Part shown: piece after piece, positions 8,572 through 17,079 of the stretch
How the letters are laid out: every line of letters starts with the position of its first letter
Position numbering within the stretch: position 1 is the stretch's first letter
Assembly: GCF_013602415.1 (NCBI RefSeq)
Contig: NZ_WPAG02000003.1
Span: forward strand, 620,001-684,000
DNA from: Rhodococcus sp. B50
GTDB lineage: Bacteria > Actinomycetota > Actinomycetes > Mycobacteriales > Mycobacteriaceae
DNA: 64,000 nt
Direction of reading: 5' to 3'
Notes under the pieces: generated by a model
Seen by the model: the letters and a program-made list of their open reading frames with translations, nothing else
Databases searched by the model: none
What the model was told of the DNA's origin: nothing
Program-made: the position numbers and the translations under genes

Positions 8572-9775
8572 TGCCTCGTCAAGCAACCTTGGCCGTGTAA
8601 TGCGGGTACTCGGTCCACGACCGGATCGGTGAGTCCGGGGCGAACTGGGTCTTCGGCTCGGCACGAGCATTGCGCCACCGCACGTATGCGGCGATCGCAG
8701 CGTTCTGCTCGGCATGACTGCGATGATCGGTGCCATTGAGCGCGAAATACCGCAACGCCGCGAACTCGGATTCGATCCAGTTCAACCACGACCCGTAGGT
8801 CGGCAAGAACACCAACTCAACATCGTTGTCGGCGGCCCACCGACCCACACTCAGGTGCCGGTGCGGGGAGAAGTTGTCGAGCACCACATACAACTTCTCC
8901 CCAGGCCACCGGGCCCGCAACACCTTCAGAAAGTCGAGGAACTCACCGACACGCTTGCGCGGACGAATCCGGTAATACATTCGGCCGCTGGACAAATCGA
9001 GTGCGGCGAGCATGTGCATCACCCCGTCGTAACGGTGATACGTCGCCCGCAACCGCAACGGATGCGTCTGCGGTCGCCACGATTTCCCTTTCCGCGGCTG
9101 CAGGTTCAACGGACCGAACTCGTCGACGCAGACCACCCGAGCGTCGGCCGGCGGGGTGTCGTACAGGGCGAGGATCGTGTGCATCTTCGACAGGAAATCC
9201 GGATCGGTCGATGCCTTCCACGTGGTGGTGGCCTGCCAGGTGACCTTCCCGTCACGCAGGATGCGACGCAGTGTCTCGCGGCTGATCGCCGGCACGATCT
9301 TCTGCGCGATCAGATGCTCGGCGAGCTTGGCCAGACTCCAGGTGGAGAACGCGGTGATTTTCCAATCGGCGGGGGACGTCCGGGCGATCAAGCAGATCTT
9401 CTCGCGGGTCTGCTCATCGATCGCCTTCGGTCGTCCCCCGTTCCATTTTGGGTGCAACGCCTCGAATCCCTGCTCGTTGAATGCGTGGATGACATCGCGG
9501 ACGTAGTCGTCGCTGACCTGCATCAACGAGGTGATGTCCTTGACACTCTGGCCTTGCGCGGACATCAGCACCACGATGGCGCGACGGAGTTTGATCGGGT
9601 CTTTGGCGGTGCGACTGATCTTCTGCAGCCGTCGCCCTTCCTCCATGGTCAACGATCGGACGAACACGCTCGGTTTGCGTGCCACGACCACCTCCTTGTA
9701 TCGGCTCGGAGATAGTCTGCCGTGGACGTGTCGGTCAGCCGGGGATTACCCGGTCAACGATCTGTGTCGAGCCAC
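8571..9775 (-). mobile_element. Intact IS630-family element
   Basis: Ends are short inverted repeats around CTAGTGCCTCGTC (8568) and, on the opposite strand, CTAGTGGCTCGAC (ending at 9778), with the TA target duplicated (8569-8570 and 9776-9777), as expected for the IS630/Tc1 group. The element is about 1.2 kb and carries one transposase. It landed in the left CTAG duplication that flanks the IS1380 element. Confidence 0.85.
8579..9691 (-). CDS. IS630-family transposase
   Basis: A 370-residue transposase. The N-terminal part has the helix-turn-helix domains typical of the group (LQKISRTAKDPIKLRRAIVV, KDITSLMQVSDDYVRDVIHAF, NGGRPKAIDE). The DDE_3 core shows VVCVDEFGPL (first Asp), LYVVLDNFSPHRH (second Asp) and PTYGSWLNWIESEF (Glu). 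The stop lies 8 bp from the element end. No damage visible. Confidence 0.93.
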   Translation of the reverse strand: MVVARKPSVFVRSLTMEEGRRLQKISRTAKDPIKLRRAIVVLMSAQGQSVKDITSLMQVSDDYVRDVIHAFNEQGFEALHPKWNGGRPKAIDEQTREKICLIARTSPADWKITAFSTWSLAKLAEHLIAQKIVPAISRETLRRILRDGKVTWQATTTWKASTDPDFLSKMHTILALYDTPPADARVVCVDEFGPLNLQPRKGKSWRPQTHPLRLRATYHRYDGVMHMLAALDLSSGRMYYRIRPRKRVGEFLDFLKVLRARWPGEKLYVVLDNFSPHRHLSVGRWAADNDVELVFLPTYGSWLNWIESEFAALRYFALNGTDHRSHAEQNAAIAAYVRWRNARAEPKTQFAPDSPIRSWTEYPHYTAKVA

Positions 9776-9778
9776 TAG

Positions 9779-11466
9779 CCTCAATCTTTCGTGAGTCCCG
9801 CGTGCCGGCCTGACCAGTTCGGATTCGATGGTGGAGGCGGTGGATCCGGTGTGCATCCACGCTTGGTCGCCCGACACGGTCGGGTGACGTCGGGGTCCAC
9901 GGCCCCGAACTGAGTGTCCTTTCGACTCGATAAATGAAGATTCGTGCAGGTCACACAGGTGCAGGTAGCGCGGTGAGCCGGTTCAGGCCGGCCACGAGAA
10001 CATCGACACCGGGAGCCGTCGCGGCCAGCCGCAGCCGAACCTGACGGGCATGGCGGGCGATCTTCCCGGCGATCGACAGCACCCGCAGCCGCAGCCGTTT
10101 CGGCTCCCACCGCCGCGCCGGGACCTCGGTGAATGCCAGCATCTGCATCCACGCGGTCAACTCGCATGCCAGTTGCACGAGCGCGAGCCAGATCCGGTTC
10201 TGATCGAACCCGTGCAGCGGAAGATTCTGCAGCCCGGTTGCTTTCGCTGTCCGGATCCGGTCCTCGCACCGAGCCCGACGGCGGTGCCGCAACTCCAGAT
10301 CGGGGAGTTGCCCGCGGCGGGTGTTGGTCACGAACGCCGTCAACCGCAGGCCGTCACGGTCGGTGAACCGCAACTGCGCACCCGGATGCGGTCTCTCCTT
10401 CCTGACGATCACGCGCATGCCGGTCGGCCACGTCGACAGGTCGAGCAGCCCGGTGATCTCGGTGACCCAGGCCCCGTCCCGGACCTGCCCGTCCGAGTCG
10501 TAAGCCGGAGTCCATGCCTGCTCGGGAACCAGATCGATCGCGGCGGCATAGGCGTCGGTCAACCCGAATCCCACCGAATACGAGAGCCTGCGCTTGGTCA
10601 GATACTCGATCAAGGAGTGGGTGCCACCGGCACCATCGATCCGGACCAGCACCTTCTTCCCGACCCGATATCCCGGGTCGAACGGCAACTGCGCCAGGGC
10701 GCCCTGCACGACAGTGACGTGATCGGCGGCGGTGTTCGAACCGGCATTGCCCGGGCGCAGCAGCATCGCGACGGGTTCACCGGTGCCGTGCTCACCGTGG
10801 TCGACGAACGCACACAGCGGATGAAACCCGAAGCCGCGTTTGAAGTTCGGGGCAGCAGATTCCTTGTCCGAGTGCGCGGTGACGAGGGTGGCATCGATGT
10901 CGATGACCAGCGGTGTGTGCTCGTCGATGGCGTGATCGGGTGCCACCGACCCGGCGGCGGTCCAGGCGTGGGCGCGGGCGGTAGCGCGGGCCCGTCCGAT
11001 CGCGGCGAGAGCGGTGTCGGCATCACCGGCGAGGGTGGTGATCAGGCGGGAGACAGTCGGGTCGGAGGCCACCTGGCCGAACAGTTCGGGGTGGGCGCGT
11101 AGTTGGTTGATGTCGGCGAGGCAGTCCCCGCCGATCGCCAGGGAGAGCGCGAGGTCGAGGAGGATCTTGCCAGGATCGTGGCGTGCCAACGGTTTCCGGA
11201 ACTGAGCGAGTTCGGTCGTCAATGCTGTGGTGAGGCCGGTTTTCTCGGCGGTGCGCAGCAGCAGGACAGCGCCGGCATGGGACACGACGCCGGTTCCGGT
11301 ACCCGATGCGGACAGGTGTGGGTAGGGGGACGTAGACTTGCTCACCTGAAGGGTGCTCCTGGCTCACGCGATTGTTCAACCTTAGACAAGTCGAATTATC
11401 GCAGGTCGGAGCACCTTTCTTTCTGTGTGACACGGGTTGAGGTCGAATTTCCGTGAAAGCCCCGGG
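9779..11466 (-). mobile_element. IS1380-family element
   Basis: I infer the ends from the IS30 target: the 4-bp CTAG before IS630 (8568-8571) and at 11467-11470 restores the IS30 transposase, so the element runs from CCTCAATCTTTCG (9779) to the inverted end CCCGGGGCTTTCACG (11466). That gives 1688 bp and a 4-bp duplication, both usual for IS1380. The terminal repeats match only in part (CC, then CTTTC). It carries one intact transposase. Confidence 0.8.
9951..11345 (-). CDS. IS1380-family transposase
   Basis: A 464-residue transposase. It shows the IS1380/IS4-like arrangement: an N-terminal region with GKILLDLALSLAIGGDCLAD, the first Asp in LVIDIDATLVTAHSDKE, the stretch FKRGFGFHPLCAFVDHGEHG, the second Asp in KKVLVRIDGAGGTHSLIEYL and the Glu-containing C-terminal region RRRARCEDRIRTAKATGLQN. 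The terminal residues TALPAPV fall close to the left end. It looks intact. It shares the DDE fold but not the order of motifs with the IS3 and IS30 proteins nearby. Confidence 0.93.
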   Translation of the reverse strand: MSKSTSPYPHLSASGTGTGVVSHAGAVLLLRTAEKTGLTTALTTELAQFRKPLARHDPGKILLDLALSLAIGGDCLADINQLRAHPELFGQVASDPTVSRLITTLAGDADTALAAIGRARATARAHAWTAAGSVAPDHAIDEHTPLVIDIDATLVTAHSDKESAAPNFKRGFGFHPLCAFVDHGEHGTGEPVAMLLRPGNAGSNTAADHVTVVQGALAQLPFDPGYRVGKKVLVRIDGAGGTHSLIEYLTKRRLSYSVGFGLTDAYAAAIDLVPEQAWTPAYDSDGQVRDGAWVTEITGLLDLSTWPTGMRVIVRKERPHPGAQLRFTDRDGLRLTAFVTNTRRGQLPDLELRHRRRARCEDRIRTAKATGLQNLPLHGFDQNRIWLALVQLACELTAWMQMLAFTEVPARRWEPKRLRLRVLSIAGKIARHARQVRLRLAATAPGVDVLVAGLNRLTALPAPV

Positions 11467-11470
11467 CTAG

Positions 11471-12500
11471 GACGACGGCTTCGAGGTCCTCGGCCGTCCA
11501 GCGGGACAGATCGGTTCCCTTCGGGAAGTACTGGCGCAGTAGGACGTTCGTGTTCTCGTTCGTCGGTCGTTGCCAGGGTGAGTGCGGGTCGGCGAAGAAC
11601 ACCCTCGTACCGGTGTCGAGAGCGAACTGGGCATGAGCGGACAGTTCCTTCCCGCGGTCCCAGGTCAGGGTCTTGCGAAGCTGCTCGGGAAGCGCGGCTA
11701 TCGAGGTCGTCAGCGCGGTGTTCATCGCGGCGGCGCCGTAGCCCCCGAGGGAAGGGCCGTTCTTCACAGGCGGCTTCTCTCCCCAGCCTTCCAATCGAGG
11801 CAAGTGCACGAGAATCGTGGAGCGGCTCCGGCGTTCGACCAGCGTGCCGATCGCGGACCGGCCGGTGCCGATGATCAAGTCGCCTTCCCAATGGCCTGGA
11901 ACAGCACGGTCTTCGGCCTCGGCTGGACGCTCACTGATCACCACGTCCTCGGTGACATGCCCCTGTGGCTTGTTCCGCGACCGAGCTCGGGGCACCCGCA
12001 ATGCCCGGCCGGTGCGCAGGCACGCGACCAGCTCCCGCTTCAGCGCGCCCCTGCCCTCGATGTACAACGACTGGTAGATCGCCTCGTGGCTGATACGCAT
12101 GGACTCATCCTCCGGGAAATCGAGCTCGAGTCGATGCGAGATCTGCTCTTCGGCTCCACGCCGTCGCCCACCGCCGGTCCTGCCGGCGCGGTTTGTTCAG
12201 TCCTTTCCACGCGGGCGTGTCAGGGCCCGGGGCGACGGTGCCGTCGGGTCGGCGGACCGCACCGCAGAGCCGTTCTTGCACGTACTCCCGCAACCTGTCG
12301 TTGTCCACCAGCTTCGCGGTTTTCGGGCGCTTGGCGGCCTGCTGCGCTTTCCACTGCGCCACCCCGGCCCGATAGACCCGCTCACCGCTGCGGGTCGCCG
12401 CATTTCGCGGTGCACTGTCGGGCGACCGGGGAGGAGCAGTTCACGCGTGTGCGAGCGACCAACCAGTCGACGACCACGCGAGCGACCCACGTCCTGTTCG
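11471..12500 (-). pseudogene. IS30 (b) transposase, N-terminal and central part
   Basis: The minus strand carries a decayed IS30 transposase close in sequence to the intact one at 1770-3167. The best part (11471-12100) reads MRISHEAIYQSLYIEGRG, VPGHWEGDLIIGTGRS (first Asp), TWDRGKELSAHAQF (second Asp) and SPWQRPTNENTNVLLRQYFP. Upstream there is a frame change near 12105-12150 and again near 12362 (VYRAGVAQWKAQQAAKRPK, then the helix-turn-helix region with PTVHREMRR). The 3' end is at 8475-8571. Frameshifts plus insertions make it inactive. Confidence 0.85.
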
Positions 12501-12603
12501 GGTTCGGCGGGTCCGGTTGACAATCCGACGTTCCATCATATAGTAAACTCATTTAGCTAATATGCTCTGCTGTTCGCTTATCGACGGAGGGGTAAGGAGC
12601 ACC

Positions 12604-12840
12604 ATGAGGGACGCAGTCGTTGTGGCACTGGCGCGGACACCATCGGAAAGCATGGGGGAGGGCTCGCTGCCGTTGACGTAGCCGATGCATCTGCCCAGGC
12701 GCTGGACGGCCTGGTCGAGCGTTCGGAAGTCGACTCGGCGCTCGTCGACGACGTGCACTGGGACAACGTCCTGAGCGTCGGACAGTAGACGGGGAACATC
12801 GACCGTGTAGCCGCGAGCTGGCCCGGGAGTGTGCTCCATT
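12604..12840 (+). pseudogene. Thiolase (acetyl-CoA acetyltransferase), N-terminal remnant
   Basis: From ATG 12604 after GGGGTAAGGAG it reads RDAVVVALARTP, changes frame near 12640 and continues DVADASAQALDGLVERSEVD and VDDVHWDNVLSVGQ before a stop at 12786. This is the start of a degradative thiolase: the family opens with a strand-plus-ARTP motif and an ALDGLVER-type helix. No catalytic Cys or His region survives. An AT-rich patch lies just upstream (12530-12565). It is followed directly by a second ruined catabolic gene. Confidence 0.65.
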
Positions 12841-13452
12841 CACCGCATTCTCTCGGGAGGGGCCGATCTCATCCTGAGCGGTCTGTGTGCCTCTCCTGTC
12901 GAAACCGACTATGCGGCAGCCGCCGAGGAGCTGAAGGAGACCTGCACGCTGGTTGAGGGTTTGGTAGATGGGCAATGCACGCGACTGAGGACGTCCGGGA
13001 TCTCGAAGCGCTGAAAGACTGGTCGCACAAGGAGTCTCCGAGTTGGGGCGGTTCGACATCGTGGTGGTAGATGCGGGCATCGTCTCGTGGGGTCGATTTT
13101 GGGAGATGATGACGACTCGCTGGAACGACGTGATCGATATTAATCTGACCGATGTCTTCAATACACTGCGTGCCGCGGGTTCCGTCGATAATCGTTGTCG
13201 GGCACGGCGGATCGATGATCGCGACCAATTCGGTTTGTGCATCAGCCTCTACCTGCGCAAGCGCATTTCAGTGCCGCCAAGCACGGTGTTGTGGGTCTTG
13301 TGAAGTCCGCGGCGATGGGGCAGTATCTGTTCGATCCACCGATCTTGGAACCCCAAGATATCGCCGACGCGGTCCTCATTCTCGCCAGTGACGACTCCCC
13401 GACGATCACCGGATCACACCGCACCGTCGATCACGGAGCAACCAAGATCTGA
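12841..13452 (+). pseudogene. Mycofactocin-type SDR (carveol dehydrogenase-like), decayed
   Basis: Pieces of one short-chain dehydrogenase in several frames: a segment like DLxASPVETDYAAAAEELKET (the insertion typical of mycofactocin-coupled SDRs), GRFDIVVVDAGIVSWGRFWE (the NAG motif changed to DAG), WNDVIDINLTDVFNTLRAA, then AHFSAAKHGVVGLVKSAAMG and the C-terminal PQDIADAVLILASDDSPTI ending HGATKI. About 80 residues between the AKHG helix and PQDIADA are missing, and frameshifts occur near 13020 and 13190. The gene cannot make an active enzyme. A complete relative is at 45669. Confidence 0.7.
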
Positions 13453-13575
13453 GGCCCTGGCACTGTGCTCGTCATGGTCTCCGGCATGTGCCTGCTGTGA
13501 ATGAGTCGGCTGTTAATCGATTCCGGCGCAGGCGGGTGCACTGGCCTCCACTACACGGAAAGACGCGATTTTGCG

Positions 13576-15492
13576 ATGATTTCGGTCGACCCGCAGCGTA
13601 CTCACCCCCGCGACTGGGGAATTCGTACCAAGGCTGCAGTAATTCTGGCGGTACCTCTACTGATGCTGTGCGGATTCGGAGGCGTACAGGTCGCGAATGA
13701 TGTGCAACATGCATCCGAAACGGCGGCGCTTGCCGAACAGATTTCGGCTCTGCCCGCGATCATGAGGTACATCACCAGCGTCGGGGCAACGGTCGGCGCC
13801 GACGAGTTCGGGTTCGCAGTTGACGAGCACGACAGCATACTCGGGGACTACACGGAGCCGGTCAAGGCTTTTTCGCAACGCCGGGATCTCGACCCCGCAA
13901 TCGCCGAGGGCTTTGTTCGAATGCTGGCAGATGGTCAAGAGTTGACTCGCACTGCCGCATTGTCGAATATTCCTCTACCGACGCGGGTTGAGCAGGTCCA
14001 GAACTTCGATCTGTTGGCCCAGCATACGATTCGGTCCCTCATCGGTCAGACCGAGAATGCGATTGCGGTCCGTGAGGCGGGTCGCCTGTTGGACCTGTGG
14101 CAAGCCCGTCATATGGCGATCGGCCAGGCTGCGGTCTTCACCCAGTCCGTCGCGGACTCGGACGTGGCCCATACGATGCTCGAGACCGCATTCGCCTCTG
14201 AACGGGCTGCGCTCACGGCGTTGAGCGGCACCGCCGACGATCAGCAGCTGCTCGCGGAATGGCGAGCGGCGGCCAACCGACGACATGCTTTGCTGCTGGG
14301 GTCGACGGACCCCGCGGCACGGGCGCCGGAACTGTCCGCGGCGGTGCTGGCCGGAGCGAACGCGGCCGAACAGTTGTTTGACGCCACCGTCGACCGCATC
14401 GTCACCGAACTCAACGCCCAAAGCAACGCGACGCAGAGTGCCGCCGTCCGCACTGCCGTTATCGTCGTGATTGCTGTCGTTTCCGCCATCGCGATCACAG
14501 CCGCGCTGGCAGGACTACTCGTCTCATCCTTGCGTCGGTTACGCGACGACACGACCCGGACGGCTTACCACGACCTACCTGCTGCTGTCGCTGCGATCCG
14601 CGCCGACACCGACCCCACCGCCGTTACTCTCGCCCCCATCGATATCGACACCACTGAGGAAATCGGTCAAGTCGCTCGTGCCGTCGACGGTGTCAACACG
14701 CAAGCGCTCGTTCTCGCAGCAGAACAGGCCACGTTGCGCCGTCAGATTACGACCATGCTCGAAACCCTCGCTCGTCGAAATCGATCCCTCGTCGACCGGC
14801 AGCTCGCCCTGATCGAAGCTCTCGAATTCCACGAGCGCGATCCGCGACGGCTGCAGAATCTGTTCGAATTGGATCACCTGGCCGCGCGCATGCGTAGGAC
14901 CGGCGAATCCCTGCTGGTGCTGGCCGGCACACGTAATCGACGGTCATCGCGGGCCGACACTCCTCTCGAGGACATCATGCGAGCCTCGGTGTCCCAGGTG
15001 GAGAACTACGAGCGAGTGCGGATCGGTGGGGTGCCACCGTTGAAACTGATCGGCGGTGCAGTCGATGACCTGATCCATCTGCTCACCGAACTTCTCGACA
15101 ACGCCTTGCGTGCCTCGGACCCCAACACCACAGTCGCGTTCGTGGTATCCCCGGCAGTCGATCATGGATGGCTGCTCGAGATCGTCGACCGAGGAATCGG
15201 GATTCCTCCGGTGGAACTCGAACGCATGAACCAGCGACTGAGTGAAGGCGCCGAGACCGATGCGCATGCCACCCGACACATGGGATTGTATGTGGTGGGA
15301 CGGGTAGCCCTGCGTCACGGCTTGCAGATACGTCTGCGTTCGACCGTCAATGTCGGTCCGGTCCGTGGCATCACCGCGAGTGTGTACTTGCCTGCGACGA
15401 TATTCGCAGGTCCGGGTGTCGAAATGGAATGGAGCACGGTCGACCGTCCGCAACGACTCCCCGACCCACTCTATGCCGATTCGCATGACTAA
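13576..15492 (+). CDS. Nitrate-sensor-like (NIT/CvnA-type) membrane histidine kinase
   Basis: About 638 residues from ATG 13576; an in-frame ATG at 13501 exists but lacks a ribosome site and adds unrelated residues. A transmembrane segment (KAAVILAVPLLMLCGFGG, residues about 19-36) is followed by a large extracytoplasmic helical domain resembling nitrate/nitrite-sensing NIT domains, a second transmembrane segment (AVIVVIAVVSAIAITAALA, near 300), a HAMP-like linker and a kinase region. FHERDPRRLQNLFELDHLAA contains the dimerisation helix with a candidate His. The ATP-binding motifs are ELLDNALRASDPNT, IVDRGIGIPP and HMGLYVVGRVALRHG. It resembles CvnA proteins of actinobacterial conservons. The usual roadblock and small-GTPase partners are missing here, so it is an orphan. 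Confidence 0.85.
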   Translation: MISVDPQRTHPRDWGIRTKAAVILAVPLLMLCGFGGVQVANDVQHASETAALAEQISALPAIMRYITSVGATVGADEFGFAVDEHDSILGDYTEPVKAFSQRRDLDPAIAEGFVRMLADGQELTRTAALSNIPLPTRVEQVQNFDLLAQHTIRSLIGQTENAIAVREAGRLLDLWQARHMAIGQAAVFTQSVADSDVAHTMLETAFASERAALTALSGTADDQQLLAEWRAAANRRHALLLGSTDPAARAPELSAAVLAGANAAEQLFDATVDRIVTELNAQSNATQSAAVRTAVIVVIAVVSAIAITAALAGLLVSSLRRLRDDTTRTAYHDLPAAVAAIRADTDPTAVTLAPIDIDTTEEIGQVARAVDGVNTQALVLAAEQATLRRQITTMLETLARRNRSLVDRQLALIEALEFHERDPRRLQNLFELDHLAARMRRTGESLLVLAGTRNRRSSRADTPLEDIMRASVSQVENYERVRIGGVPPLKLIGGAVDDLIHLLTELLDNALRASDPNTTVAFVVSPAVDHGWLLEIVDRGIGIPPVELERMNQRLSEGAETDAHATRHMGLYVVGRVALRHGLQIRLRSTVNVGPVRGITASVYLPATIFAGPGVEMEWSTVDRPQRLPDPLYADSHD

Positions 15493-15653
15493 CAGTAGCC
15501 GACGGGCTCTCGCCCGGCGCACAGTCCCAACACGGAAGTGCACAACGGATATTCACAATATCGATGATCATCTCGGTGCTTCCTGGCCGCGCCGCGAGCA
15601 CACCGCGGTATCGCGGAGACCGTGGTCTTCGACAGGTCGATAAGGACCTGGTC

Positions 15654-16178
15654 TCAGAAGTGCAGTGCGGTGGCGAGTTCTCGCAATGCCGGCCGTGGAT
15701 CCGAGGCCGGTCCGTCGCTGATGATCTGTACGACGACGTGATCGGCACCGGCATCGCGGTGTGCGGTGATCGAAGTGGCAGCCTGCTCGGCATTTCCCAT
15801 GCCGACCAGTGCGCGGACCAACCGGTCGGATCCGCCGGGCACCAGGTCGGACTCGTCGAAGCCCTGGCGCATCCATGATTTCCGATAATTCTCGAGTAGT
15901 AGGTAGGCGCCGACGTGAGCGTGTGCTCGGCGGAGTTGATCTTCCGCTGTTCCTCCGATTGCCACTGCTTGTTCGGACACCACCCACTTCGCCGGACCGA
16001 GGATCGTCCGGGTCGCCGCTGTCTGCTCGGGTGTCGCCAGGTAGGGGTGCGCACTGTTGGCGAGTTCCCTGGAGAGCTCAATCATCTTCGGTCCCAATGC
16101 AGCCAACAGACGGGCGGGCCGCGCGCCTTCTTCGATTTCGGCGGGCACCGAGTTCATCCGCTCGAGATAGGTGCGCAT
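15654..16178 (-). pseudogene. F420-dependent LLM-class oxidoreductase, C-terminal fragment
   Basis: A frame of 174 residues matches only the C-terminal half of luciferase-like monooxygenase family proteins: LAALGPKMIELSRELANSAHPYL, then TRTILGPAKWVVSEQAVAIG, YRKSWMRQGFDESDL, GGSDRLVRALVGMG and the end DAGADHVVVQIISDGP. Whole proteins of this group are about 280-300 residues and start with a flavin/F420-binding strand that is absent here. Upstream DNA to 16396 shows no continuation in any minus-strand frame. I read it as a truncated gene. Confidence 0.75.
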
Positions 16179-16396
16179 CGTTGCCAGAGCACCACGCCGC
16201 GATACAGGGGTCGCGCAAGCCTCGGCCGCAACCGGCTGATGTCAGGTTCATCGGGGGACGACAGCCGACCATCGCGGACACGCCGATCCTGCCGGCCGGT
16301 CCTGGGCCGGCCACTGCAACGCTTTCAGGAGGGCACCGTAGAGACCGCAGCTGTGGCTTTGCAGGTCCGGCAAGGGGGGTGTGAGAACCTAAGGAG

Positions 16397-17017
16397 GTGT
16401 CCTCCCACCCCACCACTGCTACGCCTGAGGCGCGCCGGCGCTCGAGGCGAATCGAGATCGTGCGCAAGGAGCTGCTCGCCGAGCTCGAGAACATTTTCCT
16501 GGCGGAGGGCTTCAGCAATCTGACGACCGACGAGTTGTGTAAGCGGTTGAGTTGCTCGAAGTCGACGTTGTACAACGTCGCGCCGACTCGCGAGAAGATC
16601 AATCAGGCGGTGGTGCGGCACTTCTTCGCACATTCGACGACGGAGATCGAGTTGAAGGTGGCCAAGGAGAGCGACATTGCCGGCCGGATCTTGGTGTACC
16701 TCTCCGGGGTCGGTACCGCAATGCGCCGCAATTCGCCGGCGTTCTACATGGACATGGTCAGCCATCCGCCGACCGCGGAGATCTACCGGATGAATTCTCA
16801 GGCAGCGACCCGCCGGGTGCAGTCGATGATCGAGGACGGTGTCCGCGAGGGAGTGTTCCGGCCCGCGAATGCGGCGCTGGCGGGATTGACGGTGGGGCAT
16901 CTGATGGACGGCGTGCAGTCGGGCCAGGTTCTGGAAGCGTCCGGATTGAATGCCGGTGATGCCTTCACCGAGCTGGGCGAGTTGTTGGTCCACGGTTTGG
17001 CGATCCGCGACGAATGA
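16397..17017 (+). CDS. TetR/AcrR-family transcriptional regulator
   Basis: A 206-residue TetR-type repressor starting at GTG 16397, six bases after an AAGGAGG site. The N-terminal helix-turn-helix is at about residues 38-65 (LTTDELCKRLSCSKSTLYN), where the end of the recognition helix reads LYNVAPT in place of the common LYYHF. The C-terminal ligand domain has no obvious specificity. It is next to the convergent CocE-type hydrolase and close to the acyl-CoA synthetase operon, whose shared promoter region carries a palindrome (18807-18834). It probably controls those genes. Confidence 0.9.
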   Translation: MSSHPTTATPEARRRSRRIEIVRKELLAELENIFLAEGFSNLTTDELCKRLSCSKSTLYNVAPTREKINQAVVRHFFAHSTTEIELKVAKESDIAGRILVYLSGVGTAMRRNSPAFYMDMVSHPPTAEIYRMNSQAATRRVQSMIEDGVREGVFRPANAALAGLTVGHLMDGVQSGQVLEASGLNAGDAFTELGELLVHGLAIRDE

Positions 17018-17079
17018 CTGACGGTGCGAGGGCCCGGGGGGCTGTCGCACCGTCAGGTGTTCTTGTCGCTGTGTTCTGG

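Larger units (their letters stand above)
7116..12525 (-). mobile_element. IS30-family element (b), broken by IS3, IS630 and IS1380
   Basis: The left end GGCGAGTTCAACCGGTCGATG starts at 7116. The element is cut by IS3 (7137-8471, duplication ATG), resumes at 8475, is cut at CTAG 8568-8571 by IS1380 plus IS630, and resumes at 11471. Joining the pieces restores LEAVVLAINNRPRK in the transposase. The right end is degenerate: CCGGTTGA at 12513-12520 is the only trace of the inverted repeat, so the boundary near 12525 is approximate. Confidence 0.75.

Noticed and set aside
8714..9715. A 333-codon open frame on the plus strand
   Set aside because: Antisense of the IS630 transposase.
10050..11102. 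A 350-codon open frame on the plus strand
   Set aside because: Antisense of the IS1380 transposase; the sequence is low in hydrophobic residues and has no family traits.
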